Positions 61,350 to 64,000 of a DNA stretch of 64,000 nucleotides are shown here, one piece after another. Positions within the stretch are counted from its first letter, which is position 1. Each line of letters begins with the position of its first letter. This DNA comes from Prevotella sp. (GTDB taxonomy: Bacteria > Bacteroidota > Bacteroidia > Bacteroidales > Bacteroidaceae), in contig JAFTGB010000066.1 in the NCBI GenBank assembly GCA_017458125.1, positions 51,369 through 115,368 on the forward strand, read 5' to 3'. Made by a program: the position numbers and the translations under genes. The notes below the pieces were generated by a model, which worked only from the letters and a program-made list of their open reading frames with translations, had not been told where the DNA came from and made no database searches.

Positions 61350-63194
61350 TTATTTCTTTAGAATGTCCTCGAATGCGTTGACTAACTCCTCAACCACGAA
61401 GGGCTGACCCTTCACCTGGTTGAACTGGAAAGGCGTGAAGTTGTCCACCTTCATGCGCAGGTAGGCAGCCAGCTGTCCCATGTTCTGCTCGGCCACAACC
61501 ACCTTCTTGTACTTCGACAGCACGTCGGCAGTGTTCTTGGGCAGCGGGTTCAGGTACTTGAACTGAGCCTGAGCCACCTTGTGACCCTTGGCGCGCAGCT
61601 CGTCCATGGCCGAGTGCAGGTGGCCGTATGTGGAGCCGAAGCCCACGACGAGCAGTTCGGCGTCGTCGGCGTCACCTTCCACCTCTAAGTCAGGCACCAC
61701 GATGTTGGCTATCTTCTGCTGGCGGAGGCGCGTCATCAGGTCGTGGTTCTCGGGGTTCGTCGATATGGCACCCGTCTGCGAGTCCTTCTCCAGTCCGCCT
61801 AACACATGCTCGAAACCCTCGCGGCCGGGTATGGCCCAGTAGCGTGTGCCGTTTTCTGCACGCATGTACGGCGTCCACTGGCCTTTCAGCTCCTCAGGCA
61901 CGTAGGGCGGGTTGATGCTGTCCAGCTTTTGCAGGTCGGGCAGCCGGAAGGCACCGCTGCCGTTGGCCACGTAGGCGTCGGTCAGCAGGATGACGGGTGT
62001 CATGTGCTCCAGGGCCATCTTGCAGGCCTGATAGGCAGCGTCGAAGCAGTCCGTAGGACTCAGTGCGGCCATCACGGGCATGGGGCTTTCGCCGTTGCGC
62101 CCGAAGAGGGCCTGCAGCAGGTCGGTCTGTTCCGATTTTGTGGGCAGTCCTGTGGCAGGACCGCCGCGCTGCACGTCAACCACCACTAACGGCAGTTCCA
62201 TGATGACGGCCAGGTTCATGGCTTCCGACTTCAGGCAGATGCCGGGACCTGACGTCGACGTCACACCTAATGCTCCGGCGAACGAGGCGCCCAGTGCCGA
62301 AGCACAGCCGCTGATTTCGTCCTCGCACTGCACTGTGATGACACCGCACGACTTGTGCTTGGACAGCTCGTGCAGGATGTCGGTGGCCGGCGTGATGGGG
62401 TAGGAACCCAGATACAGCCGCAGCCCGGCCTTTTCGGCAGCGGCTATCAGTCCGTAGGCTGTAGCCTTGTTGCCCGTAATGTCCATGTAGCGTCCGGGCA
62501 CCTTATGTTTCGACTCGATGCGGTACACGTTGGCGGCACTCGAATGGGTGTTGTGGCCGTAGTCGTAGCCGGCCTGCACCACCTTGATGTTGTTTTCGGC
62601 GATGGCCGGCTTCTTGGCAAACTTCTCGCGCAGGAAGTTGTTCACCAACTCCAGGTCACGGTCGAAGAGCCAGCACACCAGTCCCAGTGCGAACATGTTG
62701 CGGCACTTCAGCATGGCCTTGTTGTCCATGCCGCTGCCCTCAAGGGCTTCCTTCACCATTGTCGTCAGCGGACACTGGATGACGCGGTCTGCGTCAATGT
62801 TCATCTCGCCCAGGTAGTCTGCCGTCTTGAACTGAGCCTTCTCCAGGTCCTTCGGGCCGAACGAGTCGGTGTCGATGATGATGGTGGCCTGCGGCTTGGC
62901 ATAGCGGTATTGCGTCTTCAGTGCGGCGGCATTCATCGCCACCAGCACGTCGCACTTGTCGCCTGGGGTATACACGCGGTTGGCGCCGATGTGCACCTGG
63001 AAACCGCTTACGCCCGTCAGCGAACCTTGCGGGGCACGGATGTCGGCAGGGTAGTCGGGAAATGTGGAAATGCCATTGCCTACGGTAGCCGATACCGTAG
63101 AAAAGATGTTTCCGGCCAGCTGCATGCCGTCGCCGGAGTCGCCTGAAAATCGAACAACCACCTGTTCGAGTTCTTTCACTTCTAAATCAGCCAT
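61350..63194 (-). CDS. korA: 2-oxoacid:ferredoxin oxidoreductase, fused gamma-alpha subunit
   Basis: 614 residues. Residues 1-190 are the gamma domain (VVRFSGDSGDGMQLAGNIFS), followed by the alpha pyrimidine domain from ~225 (GNKATAYGLIAAAEKAGLRLYLGSYPITPATDIL) and CEDEISGCASALGASFAGA. The fusion is the common form in Bacteroidota. There is no delta ferredoxin gene in the pair, so electrons go to a separate ferredoxin. Confidence 0.9.
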   Translation of the reverse strand: MADLEVKELEQVVVRFSGDSGDGMQLAGNIFSTVSATVGNGISTFPDYPADIRAPQGSLTGVSGFQVHIGANRVYTPGDKCDVLVAMNAAALKTQYRYAKPQATIIIDTDSFGPKDLEKAQFKTADYLGEMNIDADRVIQCPLTTMVKEALEGSGMDNKAMLKCRNMFALGLVCWLFDRDLELVNNFLREKFAKKPAIAENNIKVVQAGYDYGHNTHSSAANVYRIESKHKVPGRYMDITGNKATAYGLIAAAEKAGLRLYLGSYPITPATDILHELSKHKSCGVITVQCEDEISGCASALGASFAGALGVTSTSGPGICLKSEAMNLAVIMELPLVVVDVQRGGPATGLPTKSEQTDLLQALFGRNGESPMPVMAALSPTDCFDAAYQACKMALEHMTPVILLTDAYVANGSGAFRLPDLQKLDSINPPYVPEELKGQWTPYMRAENGTRYWAIPGREGFEHVLGGLEKDSQTGAISTNPENHDLMTRLRQQKIANIVVPDLEVEGDADDAELLVVGFGSTYGHLHSAMDELRAKGHKVAQAQFKYLNPLPKNTADVLSKYKKVVVAEQNMGQLAAYLRMKVDNFTPFQFNQVKGQPFVVEELVNAFEDILKK

Positions 63195-63232
63195 AATATA
63201 TTAATAATATGTACGTATCTCAAATTCGGCTG

Positions 63233-63264
63233 CAAAGGTCGTAATTATTTGTGTAATAGCCAAA
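63233..63264 (-). promoter_or_regulatory. korA promoter
   Basis: On the minus strand TTTG (63261-63264), 20 bases, GACCTTTG (63233-63240); the first base of the TAnnTTTG box is changed. Confidence 0.6.
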
Positions 63265-63429
63265 CAAATGGCAATAAAAATGCAGTTTTCGCTCCTTAAT
63301 TCATCCGTAATTGCATTTTTATACGTCATCCGCCCTTCATTATTCACTTAGCGGCAAACCTTCTCTTGCTGTCGCGTCAACCCTTGTCCTGTCGTCGGCA
63401 AACCGTAAACTCATGTCCACCAAATACAA

Positions 63430-63571
63430 TTTTTTCCGTACTCCCTGTCCTTTTCTCCGTACTTCTCTTAAAATTTTCCGTAATTCATACCAATTTTTTC
63501 CGTAATTCTAAGCATGAATTACGGAAAAATTCACTTTGAATTACGGAAAAATTTGCTTATACTACGGAAAA
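63430..63571. repeat. 22-bp-phased inverted repeat element, word TTTTTCCGTAATTC
   Basis: CCG of the word starts at 63436, 63457, 63478 and 63500 (steps 21, 21, 22). After a centre near 63511 the complement CGG starts at 63522, 63544 and 63565 (22, 21). The architecture is that of 1364-1508 and the word is similar in outline (TTTTxCCGxxATT). It lies between the korA promoter and the putative rRNA promoter. Confidence 0.85.
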
Positions 63572-63795
63572 TATGCTATTAATGACTTCAGATTTATCAG
63601 GCTTCCAATCATGGTTTGTTGGCAGCCTGCAACAGGTCTTTTGCAGGCATTTTCTGTCCGTATCAGTCGCGGAAAAAGATGACGTTCCCCTGCTCTTTAT
63701 ATTATATTAATAAGGTGAGTGGTGTAGCTGTATTTGATTTTAATCAAAATCAGATAATAGAGGATGTATTTCTTTGGAAATTTTTCTCGAAAAAG
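63572..63795. other. Intergenic stretch before the terminal promoter
   Basis: No gene. GCCTGCAA (63625-63632) pairs with TTGCAGGC (63641-63648) and is followed by ATTTTCTG, a weak terminator-like hairpin. Short open frames here have no coding character. Confidence 0.5.
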
Positions 63796-63826
63796 TTTGG
63801 TGGTTCCAAAAAAAGTCGTACCTTTG
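63796..63826 (+). promoter_or_regulatory. Very strong promoter, probably of an rRNA operon
   Basis: TTTG (63796-63799), exactly 19 bases, TACCTTTG (63819-63826), preceded by an A/T-rich tract (AAATTTTTCTCGAAAAAG) that could act as an UP element. Confidence 0.8.
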
Positions 63827-64000
63827 CACCCGCTTTCAGGAAGACACCTGAGAGTTCCCAAGAAAGAGTTCTTTGAAAGACTTACATAGACAGAGAAGAA
63901 AAGTAGTACAAGAAGCAGGTGCCCTTTGTGGCACTTGGGTATAGACATTCAAACCGTCAAGATTCTGAAATACTACCGGAGAGCGTTCTGAGACAGAGAA
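63827..64000 (+). ncRNA. Probable rRNA operon leader (truncated by window)
   Basis: No protein frame. GTTCTTTGAAAGACTT at 63868-63883 resembles the boxA-containing leader found before 16S rRNA in Bacteroidales, and the following sequence fits my memory of Prevotella rRNA leaders. The 16S gene itself would begin beyond the window, so this is an inference. Confidence 0.5.

Noticed and set aside
63311-63505. 64-codon frame upstream of the phased element
   Set aside because: It lies largely in the repeat, with no start context and no coding bias.

Overview
The window comes from a member of the Bacteroidota, most likely Prevotellaceae (Prevotella or Segatella type). Almost every transcription start carries the Bacteroidota promoter (TTTG, 19-20 bases, TAnnTTTG). 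Start codons lack Shine-Dalgarno sequences. Several secreted proteins end in type IX-like C-terminal sorting tails, and lipoproteins, HU-like proteins and a fused SecDF are of the usual Bacteroidota kinds. Assignment below family level is inference.

Layout. Positions 1-11300 hold the end of argH, a Cys-rich lipoprotein, two tiny membrane proteins, a pair of HU-like DNA-binding proteins, tRNA-Leu, an OmpA/TPR lipoprotein, a thioredoxin-fold lipoprotein, an AsmA-like protein, an SDR dehydrogenase, HU, a rhomboid protease and a membrane-anchored EEP-family protein. Then comes secDF (11322-14372). Positions 14.4-26.9 kb are accessory: an AAA ATPase gene between two 85-bp direct repeats, three secreted beta-structure surface proteins transcribed leftward behind a 350-nt structured leader, a 5' fragment of a SPOUT RNA methyltransferase gene, a serpin, and an ECF sigma factor with an anti-sigma-like protein predicted to span both membranes. 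The intact methyltransferase, a MaoC hydratase and tRNA-Arg follow.

From 28.9 to 59.5 kb lies the str-S10-spc-alpha ribosomal supercluster, in canonical order but broken twice. Between fusA and rpsJ sit gene debris and a second AAA ATPase, again inside a direct repeat. Between rpsJ and rplC sits a 10-kb block of periplasmic thiol-redox and outer-membrane genes (TlpA-like, beta-barrel, two Omp28-like proteins, a sorting-tail protein, DsbD). As a result rpsJ has its own promoter and terminator. From rplC to rplQ, 28 genes run without large gaps, including secY, map, infA and rpoA. The window closes with upp, the 2-oxoacid:ferredoxin oxidoreductase genes korA-korB, and a very strong promoter with a leader that probably belongs to an rRNA operon.

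The most unusual material is non-coding. Three intergenic elements are built of units phased exactly or nearly at 22 bp, each with its own repeated word and two of them inverted about a centre. Many short spacers, and pieces of at least two coding regions, consist of locus-specific 7-bp iterations. Both AAA ATPase genes sit inside direct duplications of neighbouring sequence. No transposase, integrase or CRISPR array was seen.
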